From: Pseudoips prasinana
Taxonomy: Eukaryota > Arthropoda > Insecta > Lepidoptera > Nolidae
Direction of reading: 5' to 3'
NCBI GenBank assembly: GCA_951640165.1
Contig: OX621265.1
Span: forward strand, 14,645,001-14,709,000
Length of the DNA stretch: 64,000 nucleotides
Below the pieces are notes generated by a model. The model was not told where the DNA came from and searched no databases. It saw only the letters and a list, made by a program, of their open reading frames with translations. This document shows, in pieces, positions 21,631 through 32,107 of this stretch (position 1 is the first letter of the stretch; every line of letters starts with the position of its first letter). The translations under genes were made by a program, and so were the position numbers.

Positions 21631-21737
21631 TACACTTCCAAAAGCATTCCCTATTGATTAGAAATAAAGAATAGTCAAAATCAAAGGCGCTCATAGCCAG
21701 TTACTCGCACCCGCCCGTAAATGATCGATGGACCGTT

Positions 21738-21822
21738 TGGCGTGGTTGGTAAATGCTTGCCTTTCACGCCGCGGGTTGTGGGTTCGATTCCCACCCAAGA
21801 CAGATATTTGTGTGCATGAAAT
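21738..21822 (+). mobile_element. SINE family A, 5' part only
   Basis: Head tggcgtggttggtaaatgc and B box gggttcgattcccac are intact, and the copy stops after gatatttgtgtgcatga. Confidence 0.7.
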
Positions 21823-22189
21823 AAAGTTTATTTTTCTTTATTTTGTATTGAATGGTGGAATTTGTATGAATACAAATAAAACTGCGAATTAGAGTCTTAT
21901 TACTTTGACTCACGGTCAATTTCAAATTTGTTTTGACTGTACAGTTACACTGTTAATATGATAATAATTTCCCTAGTTTAAATTAATTTTGGAATAAAAA
22001 TTACCTATATTAAAAATGATATAAATCGATTCAGTAAACGATTCTGTACAAACTATTTTCAGGATGTGCGTTAAGTAAGTTACATGTTGTAGATGGGTGA
22101 CCGCTATCATCATATATTTCAGAGAAATTCTCTTGTCGGTGCAGTTTCTACTATTCTTCCCGGTTCTGTGCAAATAGCTTGACCATTTT

Positions 22190-22860
22190 TTCATTTCATT
22201 TATTTCAGTAACAATTTTTACATTGTATTGAAAATAACTAATAATAAAGGTGCTAAAAACAAAAAAAAAATACATTACAAATTCCCATACAAAGTCAAAA
22301 ATAAAAACATTACACATACCAATACACATGTAAAAAATTTTAAATAAAATATCAATAAAAATAGTTAGCATTAATAGGTCTAGATATATGTTTCACGGAG
22401 AAACTCATCAAGGGTGTAGTAGCACTTCTCTAACAAAAATGATCTGAACTGCTGCTTGAACTGATTTATGTTGTGAATCGACTTCAAATGTACAGGTAGT
22501 TTATTAAAGAGTTTCACCGACTGATAACCTGCTGCATGACGCACTACTTCTAGGTGAGGTTGCACCTTGTTTTGTAGATCCCTACGCCTAGTAGCTTCCC
22601 GCTTACTTCTTTCATCTGGTGTTTCAAAATTATGCAGCTTTTTCATGAGATCAGTAAGAAGAACTAAAATATACAAACAAGGGACCGTTAGTATCTTAAG
22701 TTCTTTAAAGTACTCCTTACACGATACCCACTGTGGAACTATCATCATGGTTCTTATGGCCCTTTTTTGTATAATGAAAGCTGTATTTATATTGTACGCG
22801 TAACCACCACCCCATAGAATGATACTGTACCTCTGACCTCTGGATAGGGCACAACATTTA
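22190..22860 (-). pseudogene. LINE ORF2 C-terminal fragment with 3' UTR
   Basis: The frame opens around 22852 (CALSRGQRYSIILWGG), continues as IQKRAIRTMMIVPQW, and ends with QSVKLFNKLPVHLKS and CYYTLDEFLRETYI before the stop at about 22380. This is the post-RT region of a Jockey/CR1-type LINE. The reverse transcriptase palm is absent, so it is a 5'-truncated insertion. The minus-strand 3' UTR runs to about 22190 and includes aataaatgaaatgaa. The ATG at 22748 is internal. It is related to the fragments at 7370 and 29411. Confidence 0.7.
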
Positions 22861-23057
22861 TTTTTTCCCGTTTTTCAGTAGCAGTCTGGATTGCAGGAAT
22901 TGTTTATTTAACAGCCATGCTCCGAGCGAGAGCACTTAAAAGCCGTCTTTCCAGCACCTGACGGCTCAAATCGGTTACTCTCAAAGTGAGCATATAGAGA
23001 ATGCACCTATGTTCGCGACACACAATAATAATTCCATAACTCCAGTTTTTTTTTTTT

Positions 23058-23255
23058 CGGGACTACTCCCTCCCTCTTACCCACCAGGCAGGCAGGATCA
23101 ACAGTGGCACCCAGTGAAATGACACTGAGCGGTGAGGCTCAGGCATGTCCCGGGGATGGAACCCCGCAACGAATTTAATCAGAAAGAAAAGCAGAAATGA
23201 GTTAGAAATGAATAGTCCCACTTCCTAACCCAAGTCCAGTCTGCGTTACGTAGAA
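23058..23255. repeat. ~200-bp direct repeat, left copy
   Basis: It runs from tccctccctcttacccacc through gtgaaatgacactgagcgg to gtctgcgttacgtagaattt. Nearly the same sequence recurs at 23552-23755. Confidence 0.8.
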
Positions 23256-23350
23256 TTTCTCTAAAATTTTATTTTAATAATTATGTTAATTCTCGTTATC
23301 GTTCCGGAGAGAATACAAATAGCGCTGAGGAAGCAACTACAAAAAAAAAA

Positions 23351-23549
23351 ACCGGCCAAGTGCGAGTCGGACTCGCACATGAAGGGTTCCATAGCACAAG
23401 TATTTCAGTTGATTAAATGAATGCAAATTGCGGTTTATGACGTATTAAAAAAAAACTACTTGCTAGATCTCGTTCAAACCAATTTTCGTTGTTAGTGTAC
23501 ATGGTAATATACATCATATATTTTTTTTAGTTTTATCATTCTCTTATTT
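23351..23549 (+). repeat. Repeat family E, 5' third
   Basis: From accggccaagtgcgagtcgg to tcattctcttatttt, then it stops at the boundary of the right direct repeat. Confidence 0.8.
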
Positions 23550-23551
23550 TC

Positions 23552-23755
23552 GGGACTAATCCCTCCCTCTTACCCACCAGGCAGGCAGGATAACAGTGGC
23601 ACACAGTGAAATGACACTGAGCGGTGAGGCTCAGGCATGTCCCGGGGATGGATCCCGCAATGAATTTAATCAGAAAGAAAAGGAGAAATGAGTTAGAAAT
23701 GAATAGTCCCACTTCCTAACCCAAGTCCAGTCTGCGTCACGTAGAATTTCTCAAG
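23552..23755. repeat. ~200-bp direct repeat, right copy
   Basis: It matches 23058-23255 with few differences (gatcaacagtggcaccc against gataacagtggcacaca). Confidence 0.8.
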
Positions 23756-24050
23756 ATATAAACCATTTGCTGCTTAACCCATTAAAATAGACGCTTCCTC
23801 ATGTTTATATGTCGGTTCCAGGAATATCAAAATTGATTCGTTCATTTTATTACTCTACGTATGAAAACATTCAATTTTAATATTTCGTCGGAAGTCGAAG
23901 TTTTACAAAGATTACATTTATTACCCGGTAATGTATTAAATTTTAGGGTCCCGTGCATAAATAGTTAAACCGAACCGAACCATTTTTCCTAGGAATTCAA
24001 CAGTCACAGCTGTATATTTAGTAATTGTTTTAAATATAGATAACCCAATA
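23756..24050. other. Unassigned interval
   Basis: Nothing recognised. Confidence 0.35.
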
Positions 24051-24054
24051 TGAC

Positions 24055-24297
24055 TGGCCTGTTGGCGTGGTTGGCAAATGCTTGCTTTTCACGCCAGAGG
24101 TCGTGCGTGGCGTCGATTGCCACCCAGAACAGATATTAGTGTGCATGGACATGTCTGTTTGTCCTGAGTCTGGGTGTAATTATCTTATATAAGTATGTAT
24201 TTACAAAAGAAAAGTAGTATATCAGTTATCTGTTGTCCATAGTACAAGCTCTGCTTAAGTTGGGATCAGATGGCGGTGTGTAATATTGTAACAAACT
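24055..24297 (+). mobile_element. tRNA-headed SINE, family A
   Basis: Head ggcgtggttggcaaatgc, middle gagtctgggtgtaattatc (uninterrupted here), tail tacaagctctgcttaag. Confidence 0.8.
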
Positions 24298-24453
24298 CAT
24301 CATCATCAGCATCATATCAGCCGAAAGACGTCCACTGCTGGACAAAGGCCTCCCCCAAAGATCTCCACAATTGCTGGTCTTGCGCTGTTCGCATCCAGCT
24401 GTTTCCAGCGACCCGCACAAGATCATCGGTCCATCTTGTAACAAACTCAGTCC
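24296..24453 (-). repeat. RTE-like LINE 3' end (minus)
   Basis: It starts with a catcatcat tail, then gccgaaagacgtccactgc and gatctccacaattgctgg. In reverse this is the end of an RTE-like ORF (WTDDLVRVAG-like translation) and its tail. Confidence 0.65.
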
Positions 24454-24456
24454 CAT

Positions 24457-24625
24457 CTAATCCCAAATTAGGCAAAGCCTTATAGTACCTACTATGGAAA
24501 CTAGAAAAATAATAAAAGATACCTCCTTAAATATTTCTAAATACACATTATGGATGAATTATTTGTTCTGTGTCTGGGTATAAGATACCAAACAAATAAT
24601 CGTGGTCATAACACAAATTGGATTG
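24457..24625 (-). mobile_element. SINE family I, partial (minus)
   Basis: tcccaaattaggcaaagcct, then tttctaaatacacat and attatttgttctgtgtc, in the order of 12885-13105. Confidence 0.5.
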
Positions 24626-24893
24626 GATGGAAGTTAGTCAAACATAGTAAGCATATTAGTCTTAATTAAGATAATAGTAAGGCCAATGGCTTCAACCAGA
24701 TCGACAGTTCAGCTTCCACAAACATTTGCTGTCGCCTGCAAGGTCCAGCCCACACTTGACAGAACTCATGATATTTGGCCTCCACGCCCACACGAAAGGA
24801 CCTCATTATAAGAGATCAATCTTAATTATTATGCTTGTTGTACTGCCTTAGGTAACGCTGTGCACCATTCGAGGTTGCCGTCAATGGTATATA

Positions 24894-25252
24894 GACTGCC
24901 TCGTTGGTCTAGCGGTAGCGTGTTCAACCGCAGACAATGAGGTCCTGGGTTTAAATCCCAGGTCGGACCAAAAAGTGATTTTGGGATTTTTCCGTAAAAA
25001 GAAATTTGTCAGTATCAGCCCGAAGTCTGGGAGTTGGCGGTATTACACCCCCGTACCTCGGAGAGCACGTAAAGCCGTCGGTCCTGTACCTGACCTCTTT
25101 CCGGTCGTGCCGCCAGTCGTCCCATCGAAACACGAGAGTGATGGCATAGAAAGTGCCCCTGTGTTTGCGTATACACTTGTGCACTATAATATGTCATGCG
25201 CAATTGGCTAATCTCCATTGAGACTGGCCGCCGTGGTCGAAATTCGGCCGGG
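24894..25252 (+). mobile_element. tRNA-headed SINE, family D, full copy
   Basis: Head gactgcctcgttggtctagc with A box and the B box gggtttaaatccc. The body matches 8648 and 32108. The 3' end is gaaattcggccgggaagac. The open frames it contains on the minus strand are translations of the repeat. Confidence 0.85.
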
Positions 25253-25305
25253 AAGACATCAATAGTATATAGTATATACCATTGATGTCTTCCCGGCCGC
25301 ATATA
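25240..25305. repeat. Foldback of the SINE D 3' end
   Basis: cggccgggaagacatcaa is followed after about 19 AT-rich bases by its exact complement ttgatgtcttcccggccg. Confidence 0.85.
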
Positions 25306-25720
25306 AATGTATACTATATACGGGACCATCTATTTATCTTATCTATAATTTTTGGTGGAACGCTCTAGTACTATCCGAATCACCCCACTGCATATTAATT
25401 ATTTTTTGATACTTGAAAATTTGTTAGTCCTGAGCTCAAACCTAATTTTGGACTTTTGAATAAATTCTAAGTCAGTTCTGCAATGATTAGATATACCATA
25501 CTTTGTAGGGTGTAAGGTTGAACTATGCTAATTTGTTATCACAAAAAAACTGAACCAGAAATGTTCAACAGAACGAGAAAAACAACGAAAACTGATTTAA
25601 GGTTAAATTTACGATAAAAATATCATTAAAAAAATTCTATCTCGAGAACTACCCCAAATCGTAGAACATACATGGGGGTGATTCGGATGAGGAGTATCAG
25701 GAGTAGAATTTTTCAATCAT
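25306..25720. other. Unassigned interval
   Basis: AT-rich, nothing recognised. Confidence 0.35.
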
Positions 25721-25723
25721 AAA

Positions 25724-25947
25724 AAATCGAACATCGATTTCTTAAATGGCGTTCAAATAAATAAAGTTTAAAAATGACTTAATCAAACGTTTAATCGGCT
25801 TCAACGTTGACAATCGATTCCGGACCCTTTATGACGTCACATGTGCTCAAGGAAACCGATTTAACAATTGATTAAGTCATTTTTAACCTTTTTTTATTTG
25901 AACGCCATTTAAGAAATTGATGTTCGGTGACTTAGCCGGTAGAGCCC
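25724..25947. mobile_element. Foldback MITE family B
   Basis: Inverted arms with tttcttaaatggcgttc and gaacgccatttaagaaa; right end gacttagccggtagagccc. The left outermost bases are missing. Confidence 0.75.
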
Positions 25948-26276
25948 AAGGTTGGAAATAATGCTATAAACATCACCACCAATTTTTTTACCTCCGCATA
26001 TACCTACAGAGGGTCGCGCCCGCCTAGGACGGACGGAGGACGCACGCGCACGGAGTACGGATTCAAAGGTTATGGGTTCGATGCTCTTACAAAACTAATA
26101 TTTGTGTTCTTGAACATGTCTATTTGTTTTGGTCTGGAAGGTTTCTAAATACTTGCATGTGTATATTTACAAAAAAAAATAAAGTAATTCTCTTGGCTAC
26201 TCATGCAAAAGTTAATAGAATAGGCATCTGCGCGGGAATTGTTATAAACACATTTGTTAAAATGCTCAAACACAGT

Positions 26277-26472
26277 GGCACTTTCTATTCCAGCACTCTC
26301 ATGATTGGGAGGACTAGCGACACGATCGGAAAGAGCGAACCTGACTGAACCGACGGCTTTACGTGCTCTCTTGACAGAAAGATGGCAAAATTATATTTTG
26401 GCACGACCCCGGGATTTGAACCCAATACCACATAATCTGCTGAACACATTACCGCTAATCCAACAAGGCAGA
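26277..26472 (-). mobile_element. SINE family D, partial and rearranged (minus)
   Basis: It has actctcatgattgggagg, gaccgacggctttacgtgc-like text and the tRNA-like end gggatttgaacccaata, with internal deletions. Confidence 0.65.
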
Positions 26473-26504
26473 AAACTTCTGCTACTCACTGGTATTATTG
26501 CCTA

Positions 26505-26720
26505 GTTTCATCATCATCATCATGTCAGCCAAAGTACCTACGCCCACAGCTGGACATGTATGCCATTATCGCCACGCTTGGCAGACGGGTTGGCGATCGC
26601 AGTTTGATGGTCATAGTTCACAGAAAAACGCTGCTGCCCGTTCTCCGGTAGGTATTCCCTCGGTCGATTTCTACGTCCTCCACGGGATGAGACGGGATAT
26701 GACATTCTATGCCGTCACCA
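26505..26720 (+). repeat. Repeat family F
   Basis: catcatcatcatgtcagcc, cacgcttggcagacgggttg, tgatggtcatagttcacag and tattccctcggtcgatt. Confidence 0.6.
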
Positions 26721-26786
26721 CACAGCAAAGTTGTCTAGTTTTACAGCAGCGAGTCCACATAATAATAACAATATCCACATCATTTA

Positions 26787-27294
26787 CACACGGCCATCTG
26801 ATCCCAAACTAAGCAGAGCTTGTACTAGGGAAACATGTACTACTTTTCTTTTGTAAACACATACTTATATAGATAACTAGCGGTGCACCGCGGTTTTACC
26901 CGCGTTAAATTTTATAACTTATCACAGCACCCCGTAGGTGATAATATGTAGCCTACATGTTGACCCGACCTCTTAGTGATATTCATGCAAAATTTGAAGT
27001 AAACCCATGCAGTACTTTTCGAATTCAGCCCGGACATACATACAGACAAACAGACAAAAATTCTAAAAACTATATTTTTGGTTTCGATATCGATCACGCC
27101 CCAAGTATCCTTTTAGAAAAATATTCAATGTACAGTTTTGACTTTCCTACGATTTTATTATATGTACAGATTACACCCAGACTCAGGACAAATAGACATG
27201 TTCATGCACACAAATATCTGTCCTGGGTGAGAATCGAACCCACGACCTCCGGCGTGAAAAGCAAGCATTTGCCAACCACGCCAACAGGCCCGTC
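26787..27294 (-). mobile_element. SINE family A (minus), split by a Helitron-like element
   Basis: SINE parts are 26787-26876 (tail side) and 27171-27294 (head side). Removing 26877-27170 rejoins the SINE exactly at its gggtgtaa/ttatctatat site. Confidence 0.85.
26877..27170 (-). mobile_element. Helitron-like element nested in a SINE
   Basis: In reverse it begins TCTGTACATATAATAAAATC and ends with the hairpin cgcgggtaaaaccgcgg, gtgcaccgCTAG. A flanks the left and T the right. Confidence 0.85.
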
Positions 27295-27520
27295 ATAAGC
27301 TTTAATATTAGTCATACGCGCGTGCATGTGGCATAATATGGAGATGCAAGGGTCTGCATAGCCCATACCCACCCACGCAGGCGCTCGTAAATTACGTACA
27401 GTCAGCATATTATCTCTTTAATATTGCTATTTAAATATCAAATATGGGCGATATGAAGCGAGCGTGTCTGCTTAGGTGGTCTGGTAAATAAGTAACTCTT
27501 ACAACAAAAGTATAAGTAGG

Positions 27521-27778
27521 ACGGTCACCGTAGCCTAGTTTGTAGTGCTCCTGCCTAAGAAGCTGGTGGTCCTGGGTTCGTATCCCGGTAAGTGCAAATA
27601 TTTGTGTGATGAGCACGAATATTTAGTTTCTGAGTCATGGATGTTTTCTATGTATATAAGTATTTATCTATCTATATAAGTATGTATATCGTCGCCTGGT
27701 ACCCATAGTACAAGCTTTGCTTAGTTTGGGGCTAAGAAGATCTGTGTGATATTGTCCCCAGATATTATATTATAACAT
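27521..27778 (+). mobile_element. tRNA-headed SINE, family B
   Basis: Head ggtcaccgtagcctagtttg and the same body as 5089; tail tgtgatattgtccccag and tatta repeats. Confidence 0.8.
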
Positions 27779-27795
27779 ACATACAATTAAATTAG

Positions 27796-28165
27796 ACTGC
27801 ACGTGTGCAGTGGTTAAGACCGTTGCCTCACCGCTTCGTGTTCCGGGTTCGATTCCCACGCAGGGGGGGGGGGGGGGTATCGCCTAATTCGAGGGTCATC
27901 GTGATCGGCGTTCAAATAGATGAAGCTTTAAAATTACTATATCATTCTATCGATTCCGGAGCATTTATGACGTCACATGTGCTCATGGAAGCCGATTTAA
28001 CGGTCCGATAAATGGTCCGGAATCGATTTTCGGCCTCCCCTGGTCAACTATTTGTGTGACTCATAAATAGTAGTCCTGAATCTGGATGTACTTTGTGTAT
28101 ATGTGTATAAGTACCCAGCGACACAGGGATTAAATTCCCCAGTGCAAGCATTGTCTTTTATAATA
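27796..28165 (+). mobile_element. SINE family C, interrupted by a G run and a MITE B piece
   Basis: The SINE head (tgcacgtgtgcagtggttaag, B box gggttcgattccc) ends at a 15-G run (27863-27877). The tail resumes at about 28040 (aactatttgtgtgactcat) and ends cgacacagggatt. Confidence 0.7.
27880..28035. mobile_element. MITE family B, second subfamily, deleted
   Basis: tcgtgatcggcgttcaaa, gatgaagcttta, then atgacgtcacatgtgctc and ggtccggaatcgattttcgg. Confidence 0.6.
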
Positions 28166-28196
28166 AAAATAATCATTAATATGCTAAAAGATTGTA

Positions 28197-28378
28197 CAGA
28201 CTCAAGCTACCCCAATCTGGCAAAATTCCCTCTCAATTGAAAGTGAACCTTATGTTTAGGCATCCAGCTACCCCAATCTGTCACTTTTATAGATTTTCAT
28301 CTTTATCACATAAGCATAAGGTTCACTTTCAATTAGGGAAATTTGACAGATTGGGGTAGCTTGATGTGCTAGTGTCTG
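28197..28378. mobile_element. Foldback MITE family A, copy 5 with internal duplication
   Basis: Ends match the family and are flanked by TA, but about 45 extra bases repeat the gctaccccaatctg arm inside the element. Confidence 0.7.
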
Positions 28379-28379
28379 T

Positions 28380-28654
28380 ACAAATGTTGGCCTTATCGCC
28401 AGGTGCGATTTATTTATTGCTTTTATTTAACTAAATTTAAGAAAAAAATTGTGACGCATTTAAAAGTTGCGCATTAGGATATGTGTGATTGTATTATTCA
28501 TATTAGTATTAAGAAAAATTTAACATATACTGGCTGTACATAATAAAAAACAAAAAGAAATGTATTTCAGTGAGTATAATGAACCAATCATGAACCGCGA
28601 TCTCTTCCAGGATAAAGTCGAACCACCAGTCGGACTAGGATTGCATAAAAAGCA
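28380..28654. other. Unassigned interval
   Basis: AT-rich, nothing recognised. Confidence 0.35.
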
Positions 28655-28852
28655 GGGGCTCTATAATGATAATGATAATGACTTAATCAATCGTTAAATC
28701 GGCTTCAACGTTGACAATCGATTCCGGACCATTTATGACGTCACATGTGCTCATGGAAGCCGATTTAACGATTGATTAAGTCATTTTTAACCTTTATCTA
28801 TTTGAACGCCATTTAAGAAATCGATGTTCGGCGACTTAGCCGGTAGAGCCCC
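28655..28852. mobile_element. Foldback MITE family B, left arm shortened
   Basis: It starts ggggctct but lacks the outer left arm. The right end gacttagccggtagagcccc is intact, and inner arms with gacttaatcaatcgttaaat are perfect. Confidence 0.75.
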
Positions 28853-29021
28853 AGTTGAGTGTTTGTTGGCATGTTTAGTGGAAGGACCTCTTCTTTTTTT
28901 GTACCTACTCCCTAGTCTAGTAGTGGGGTCGGTAAGTTCATGCGTTCAATATGTGTGAATGGCGACAGTTTTTAGTGTTTATTCCAGGAATCCCACCCGA
29001 CCGATGATGGTTACATAGACA

Positions 29022-29098
29022 TATACTCACGCCTGTTTCCCAAAGGGGTAGGCAGAGACAACGGATTTCAATTTCCCACGATCTTTGCACCTCTTTTT
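29022..29098 (+). repeat. Repeat family H, fragment
   Basis: cacgcctgtttcccaaagg, gtaggcagagacaacgg and cacgatctttgcacctc. Confidence 0.6.
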
Positions 29099-29358
29099 TT
29101 GCAATTATTTTATTCATTCACAGTAAATAGAGTTTACAATGTAGGTCTTATTATATGGTAGTCCTTATAATCTAATTAGCCTCTTCAAAAAGTATCACAG
29201 TGTTCTGTCTCATTCGCACATAAACCAAAATGTGTAAATATTTCAAGGTGTGGACACCTGGTGTCCTAAAATACAGGCGTCTACCAAACCATAATATTTA
29301 CATTTATGTAGGTATATATAATGTACCAACTACTATTGTGAACAGAAATAAATAAAAA

Positions 29359-29409
29359 ACCAGCCAAGTGCGAGTCGGACTCGCCCATGAAGGGTTCCGT
29401 AACAGCAAG
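29359..29409 (+). repeat. Repeat family E, extreme 5' end
   Basis: ccagccaagtgcgagtcgg, then gaagggttccgtaac; it stops at an A run where the LINE fragment starts. Confidence 0.7.
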
Positions 29410-29410
29410 C

Positions 29411-29687
29411 AAAAAAAAAAAATTTGAATTTGTTTCAAAAGAGAAGTGACACACACACGATAAACACTAGAAATAAACACAAATTGTGTGCAGAATCCCA
29501 TCGTTTACAAAAGGTTCATTGTTCTTTTGTCGGACTGAGTATCCGAATTTATAACAAAATACCCACAAATCTTCAGGAACTGTCCTATGCTAAATTTAAA
29601 TCAGAGATCAAGAATATTTTAATGAAAAAGGCCTATTACACTCTAAATGATTATTTAAGCGACAAAAACGCTTGGTCGCTTGGTTAA
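29411..29687 (+). pseudogene. LINE ORF2 C-terminal fragment
   Basis: The frame reads RSDTHTINTRNKHKLC, then GLSIRIYNKIPTNLQ and KKAYYTLNDYLSDKN before the stop at 29685-29687. It has the same C-terminal design (IYNKIP, YYTLNDYL) as the fragments at 7370 and 22380. About 140 bp of 3' UTR follow. The reverse transcriptase itself is absent. The apparent ATG start is internal. Confidence 0.65.
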
Positions 29688-29829
29688 ACAAGAGCAACAT
29701 CTTAGTGTTATGTTAAGGATATACATGTATATGTTTCTCAATCGACTATAGAAATAATGCTGTAATAATTTAACTTTATAGATTTTTAGACCTATTATTA
29801 AAACAAATGTGTATTATCTTGAACATGTC

Positions 29830-30295
29830 AAACGCTGTTCGGCCGAAGGCTGTTAACGACTTCAATATGAACTCCCCTTTGTAAGCTCGTCATGCTCCCA
29901 TTGTCTGTTAATGCTTGCGGTGGCGTTGTGGGTCGGGTCGTTTCCTTCCCTCTAATATGGCGAGGGAGGCGATGGCTGGCCCACACGTCATACTCGTGAA
30001 CGGGTGCTGCTTGCGGTAACTGGTCGAACTGCTGTTGGGGTACTCATTTTTTTTCTTTTTCGCCTCTGGTAGACTTCGTTTGACTTGTTAATTTTGTAAA
30101 TGTACGCGGATGCACCCACCGTTTTTTCGTCTAGCAAGAGGATATATTAAGTGCTTGAGTGAAATTGAATGCTATTGCTTATTTATTTTATTATGATTCA
30201 CTGAATGACAACGGTTCTGTGCGTGCATTAGCCTACATAACAACCAATCACAATGTAAGTAAAATACATGACATTTAAAAAATATAAATCGTAAA
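29830..30295. other. Unassigned, moderately GC-rich interval
   Basis: It includes gctgttcggccgaaggctg and ggcgagggaggcgatggctgg. It does not match any other repeat in this window, and no ORF is convincing. Confidence 0.35.
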
Positions 30296-30298
30296 CTG

Positions 30299-30503
30299 AA
30301 AGCAAAAGAAGACGAAAAAAGCAAGCCCGGAGTTTCTTTGTGGCTTTCTTCTCCGGGTCGTCCACCTAGGCAGCTAGAGAAAGCCGCAGGCTAGCTAGGG
30401 TAGGTTCCTCAGCGGCGAGGATCGCTTTGGCCCATCAATGCGTGATCGGTGATCCCGTGCATGTGATCACACCCTCACTTAGAATTTCGTCTTTTGCTTT
30501 AGT
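30299..30503. repeat. Hairpin-rich block between inverted ends
   Basis: Imperfect inverted ends aaagcaaaagaagacgaaa and ttcgtcttttgcttt enclose two internal stems: agcccggag with ctccgggt and ctagagaaagccgcaggctag. No ORF. Confidence 0.45.
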
Positions 30504-30597
30504 CTTCAATTCTTTAATTTTAATATAGTAGAACTAAATTTCAAAATAATAGATTAGTACATTGTTATTTATTTAAGGATTTCAGAAAATATATGCG

Positions 30598-30752
30598 ATA
30601 AAACAAACCGCACGGACTGACAGATTAATTTTTTTTTTGGTAACTTTTTACTATCCACTTTGTTTATGTACTGCATTGTGACCTTGACAAGTACAAGTGT
30701 ATGTTAATACCCAAGTGCTGAATAAATATTTCATTTCATTTCATTTCATTTC
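30598..30752 (+). repeat. LINE 3'-UTR end with (TTTCA)n tail
   Basis: accgcacggactgacag, gtgaccttgacaagtac, acccaagtgctgaataaat and four TTTCA units. Confidence 0.65.
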
Positions 30753-31310
30753 AAGTATTTCAGTTGATTAAATGAAAGGTAAATTGCTGTTTACGATTTA
30801 TGACGTATTAAAAAAAACTACTTGCTAGATCTCGTTCAAACGAATTTTCGTTGTTAGTTTGCATGGTGATGTACACCATATATCTTTTTTAGTTTTATCA
30901 TTCTCTTATTTTAGAAGTTACAGGGGGGGGGGGGGGGGGAGGACACTCATTTTACTACTTTGAAAGTGTCTCTCGCGCAAACTATTTAGTTAAGAAAAAA
31001 TGATATTAGAAACCTCAATATCATTTAGAAGACCTATCCATAGACACCCCACATGTATGGGTATGATGAAAAAAAAGTGAGTTACAGCTATATGTATGGG
31101 GACCCCCAAAATCATTGTTCTTTTTCTATTTTTGTGTAAAAATCTTAATACGGTTCACAGAATACATCTACTTACCAAGTTTCAACAGTACAGCTCTTAT
31201 AGTTTCGGAAAAAAGGCTGTGACATACGGACGGACAGACAGACAGACAAACAGATATGACGAATCTATAAGGGTTCCGTTTTTAGCCATTTGGCTACGGA
31301 ACCCTAAAAA
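30753..31310 (+). repeat. Repeat family E, lacking its first ~50 bases
   Basis: It runs from aagtatttcagttgatt to ggctacggaaccctaaaaa and carries a 17-G run (30923-30939). Confidence 0.8.
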
Positions 31311-31600
31311 GTGATGTTAGAAACCTCAATACCATTTGAAGACCTATCCATAGACACCCCACATGTATGGGTACGATGAAAAAAAAAATTATGAGTTTCT
31401 GCTCTATGTATGGGGACCCCCCAAAATTATTGTTCTTTTTCTATTTTTGTGTAAAAATCTTAATGCGGTTCACAGAATACATCTACTTACCAAGTTTCAA
31501 CAGTACAGCTCTTATAGTTTCGGAAAAAAGTGGCTGTGACATACGGACGGACAGACAGACAGACAGACAGACAGATATGACGAATCTATAAGGAACCCTA
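31311..31600 (+). repeat. Repeat family E, 3' half in tandem
   Basis: It restarts at tgatgttagaaacctcaat and ends at aaggaaccctaaaaa, with a (GACA)n expansion. It directly follows the previous copy. Confidence 0.75.
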
Positions 31601-31814
31601 AAAATATATTTGGAAGTGCCTTTGCCAAGCTCCCTAGATTTAAGTTTGATAGATTTTCGGTTAGAATGGTTTGATGCTGTATAACGAACGAGACCTCATT
31701 TGTTTAAAATTTATAAATCGAAAAACCCAGCAGTGGTTACTGATATGCATGTAAAGATGAATAAGATTAGGCCCATTAAAAAAAGAATTACAGATTCTAG
31801 AACTAAGACAAACC
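31601..31814. other. Unassigned interval
   Basis: Nothing recognised. Confidence 0.35.
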
Positions 31815-32107
31815 AGTAGATGGAAGTGATAGCCCAGGGGTAAGACCGTTGTACTGCGGAGTTAGAAGTCTTCAATTCAAAACCAAGACTTGTGAAATGA
31901 ATTCATGTGCGTATTAGGATTGAATTAATTCGTACTTAAACCGATGAAACAAAGCATCGTAAAGAAATCTTCATCACTGATGTTTTACCAAAAATGTTCT
32001 TGATAGCGTATGAAGTCTGCCTCTAGGCCAGCGAAGTGGACTATGGCCTATCCTCACTCATTGTTAGAAGAGACCCTTGTCCTGCAGGGTGGCAGTAATG
32101 GGCAGCT
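31815..32107 (+). mobile_element. tRNA-headed SINE, family G
   Basis: Head gtgatagcccaggggtaag with a degenerate B box, then aaatcttcatcactgatg, ccagcgaagtggactatgg and gagacccttgtcctgcag. This matches a SINE/LINE-tail layout widespread in moths. Confidence 0.65.

Noticed and set aside
21973..22371. 132-codon hydrophobic frame
   Set aside because: It is the T-rich 3' UTR of the minus-strand LINE at 22190-22860 and the sequence next to it, not a conserved product.
24951..25329. Open frames in SINE D copies (also 8076-8413, 8566-9033, 32322-32594, 52546-52749, 63483-63698)
   Set aside because: They recur in every SINE D copy as translations of the repeat (for example HGGQSQWRLANCA-like text), cross its ends and have frameshifts between copies.
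31547..31575. CRISPR-like short repeat runs (GACA)n
   Set aside because: They are microsatellites within family E; no spacers, and this is a eukaryotic sequence.
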